A DNA stretch of 15,461 nt from SHZI01 sp031395645 (GTDB lineage: Bacteria > Pseudomonadota > Gammaproteobacteria > Steroidobacterales > GCA-2729495): positions 1-15,461 of the forward strand of contig JANNJM010000007.1 of NCBI GenBank assembly GCA_031395645.1. Direction: 5' to 3'. Position numbers and translations under genes: made by a program. Below are positions 14,064 through 15,461 of the stretch, one piece after another. Under the pieces are notes generated by a model. It searched no databases and had not been told where the DNA came from. It saw only the letters and a program-made list of their open reading frames with translations. Position 1 is the first letter of the stretch. Every line of letters begins with the position of its first letter.

Positions 14064-14202
14064 GCGTGCAGACCGGGAATACCAACGGTCATTATGTCTG
14101 CCGGCGCGCCCGGATGCGCGGGCGGTTGCGTGACCGCCCTCGCACTTTCACAGGGCGCGCAATTCCCCCACAATAGGCGGCTTCCGACGCGGGCACAGCG
14201 GC
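14064..14202. promoter_or_regulatory. Divergent pilS / sucC control region
   Basis: This 139-base spacer must hold a promoter for each gene. For pilS (minus strand), CATAAT at 14096-14091 matches five of six -10 bases, with no recognisable -35. For sucC, CACAAT at 14169-14174 is a weaker -10 candidate. An imperfect inverted repeat at 14116-14143 (GCGcGGGCGGT / ACCGCCCtCGC, loop TGCGTG) lies between the two candidates and could be an operator. sucC has no clear Shine-Dalgarno. All calls are weak. Confidence 0.3.
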
Positions 14203-15461
14203 ATGAACCTTCACGAATACCAGTCCAAAGAGCTGTTCCGGCGCTTCGGTATCCCGGTTCCCGGCGGCGAAGTCGTTGCCAGTCCGGCCCAGGCCGTGGC
14301 GGCTGCAGGTCGCCTTGCCGGCAACATGGGTGGCAAGGCGGGCGACAAGCCGGGTGACAAGGGCGATGCCGGTGGCAATATTTGGGTCGTGAAGGCCCAG
14401 GTGCACGCGGGCGGCCGGGGCAAGGCCGGGGGCGTGAAGCTGGCCCGCAGCCCGGAGGAAGTCGGGCAGCTGGCGCGGGCCATGCTCGGCACCCGGCTCG
14501 TGACCAAGCAGACCGGCCCCCAGGGCATGCCAGTGAACCAGGTGTACGTGGAGTGCGGCAGCGACATCGCCCGCGAGCTGTACCTGAGCCTGCTCGTTGA
14601 CCGCAGCCGGGAACGAATCGCCTTCATCGGCTCGGCTGCCGGCGGCATGGACATCGAGGAAGTCGCGGCGAAGACGCCGGAGAAGATTCTCACCACCGTG
14701 GTCAATCCGGCGGCCGGCCTGCAGCCGCATCAGGCGCGGCAGCTCGGCTATGGCCTGGGCCTCACCCATTCGCAGGTCAACCAGTTCGTCACGATGGCGA
14801 CCAGGCTGTACAAACTGTTCAACGACTGCGATGCCACACTGCTGGAGGTCAATCCGCTCATCGTCACCAAGGCGGGTGACCTGGTGGCGCTGGACGGCAA
14901 GATCAACATCGACGACAACGCCCTCTTCCGGCAGCAGGACCTGCAGACGATGCGGGATCCCAGTCAGGAAGACGAGATGGAGCGGCGGGCGGCCGAGCAC
15001 GATCTCAACTACGTCTCCCTGGATGGCAACATCGCCTGCATGGTGAACGGCGCGGGCCTCGCCATGGCCACCATGGATCTCATCAAGCTCCACGGCGGTG
15101 CCCCGGCCAACTTTCTCGACGTGGGCGGCGGCGCCACCCCGGAGCGGGTAGCAGAGGCCTTCAAGCTGATTCTCTCGAACTCGCAGGTCAAGGCCATCCT
15201 CGTGAATATCTTCGGTGGCATCGTCCGCTGCGACCTGATTGCCGAAGGCATCATCCGGGCGGTGCACGACGTGAAGGTGGCGGTACCCGTGGTGGTGCGG
15301 CTCGAAGGCACCAACGTGGACCAGGGCCGGAAGATGCTGAAAGACAGCGGCCTGGCCATCACCCCCGCCGACGACCTGACGGATGCCGCACGCAAGGCCG
15401 TGGCCCCGCGCCTTCCTGGCCAGCTCGCCGATGGCCTGCTCGATCTCGGCGAAGGAGAGCC
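14203..15461 (+). CDS. sucC: Succinyl-CoA synthetase (ADP-forming) beta subunit, cut by the window edge
   Basis: 419 residues are visible from the ATG at 14203 with no stop before the edge. SucC binds nucleotide and succinate and, with SucD, converts succinyl-CoA to succinate in the TCA cycle. Seen: MNLHEYQSKELF, WVVKAQVHAGGRGKAGGVK (ATP-grasp), VNQVYVE, LLEVNPLI, NYVSLDGNIACMVNGAGLAMATMD, ANFLDVGGGA, NIFGGIVRCDLIAEGI and VVRLEGTN. Compared with E. coli SucC as I remember it, an 18-residue Gly/Lys/Asp-rich insertion lies at about residues 41-58, before WVVK. The alignable part ends at about residue 406, but the frame continues at least 13 residues. AAGGAG at 15452-15457 may be the Shine-Dalgarno of sucD. 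A malate-CoA ligase beta subunit is a less likely alternative. Confidence 0.95.
   Translation, partial: MNLHEYQSKELFRRFGIPVPGGEVVASPAQAVAAAGRLAGNMGGKAGDKPGDKGDAGGNIWVVKAQVHAGGRGKAGGVKLARSPEEVGQLARAMLGTRLVTKQTGPQGMPVNQVYVECGSDIARELYLSLLVDRSRERIAFIGSAAGGMDIEEVAAKTPEKILTTVVNPAAGLQPHQARQLGYGLGLTHSQVNQFVTMATRLYKLFNDCDATLLEVNPLIVTKAGDLVALDGKINIDDNALFRQQDLQTMRDPSQEDEMERRAAEHDLNYVSLDGNIACMVNGAGLAMATMDLIKLHGGAPANFLDVGGGATPERVAEAFKLILSNSQVKAILVNIFGGIVRCDLIAEGIIRAVHDVKVAVPVVVRLEGTNVDQGRKMLKDSGLAITPADDLTDAARKAVAPRLPGQLADGLLDLGEGE

Noticed and set aside
13275..14357. 360-codon plus-strand open frame opposite pilS running into sucC
   Set aside because: It overlaps the start of sucC in another frame, has no motif, and is explained by GC-rich antisense reading.

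Overview
This is a GC-rich chromosomal window, very probably from a gammaproteobacterium of the Xanthomonadales/Chromatiales/Pseudomonas type. The basis is gene content and order: dciA-like gene, LytM peptidase, secA and mutT, then a convergent pilA-pilB-pilC-pilD-coaE-zapD block with pilR/pilS beside it. From memory, this resembles the E. coli secA-mutT / zapD-coaE / hofC-hofB-ppdD neighbourhood and the Pseudomonas aeruginosa region around PA4405-secA. All protein families are housekeeping or type IV pilus functions. I see no new defence, mobile or biosynthetic system. There is no rRNA, tRNA, CRISPR array or transposase gene.

Layout. Positions 1-250 are an almost perfect inverted repeat: the 3' end of a dciA-like gene appears on both strands around a 93-bp REP-like palindrome. 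The dciA-like gene (minus strand) is divergent from a membrane-anchored M23/LytM peptidase gene (plus). secA follows from a TTG start with an extended -10 promoter and a good Shine-Dalgarno sequence. mutT overlaps the secA stop. mutT and zapD converge with 6 bases between their stop codons, leaving no room for yacG, which lies between them in E. coli.

From 4645 to 14063 everything is on the minus strand. In transcription order: pilS-pilR (two-component system, 2 nt apart), a textbook sigma-54 promoter, pilA (major pilin), a strong intrinsic terminator, then pilB (assembly ATPase), pilC (inner-membrane platform), pilD (prepilin peptidase), coaE (last step of CoA synthesis) and zapD (FtsZ bundling). 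PilS/PilR would sense and drive pilA through RpoN. PilD would process PilA, and PilB/PilC would assemble it. A second copy of the REP-like hairpin sits between pilB and pilC.

From 14203 to the right edge a truncated sucC (succinyl-CoA synthetase beta subunit) runs divergently from pilS. It carries an 18-residue Gly/Lys/Asp-rich insertion in its N-terminal ATP-grasp domain. Its expected end is near the edge, where a Shine-Dalgarno-like sequence suggests sucD comes next.

The points most worth a second look are the left-edge inverted duplication (assembly fold-back or real rearrangement), the REP element that supplies the dciA stop codon, the SucC insertion, the secA start region and the missing yacG.
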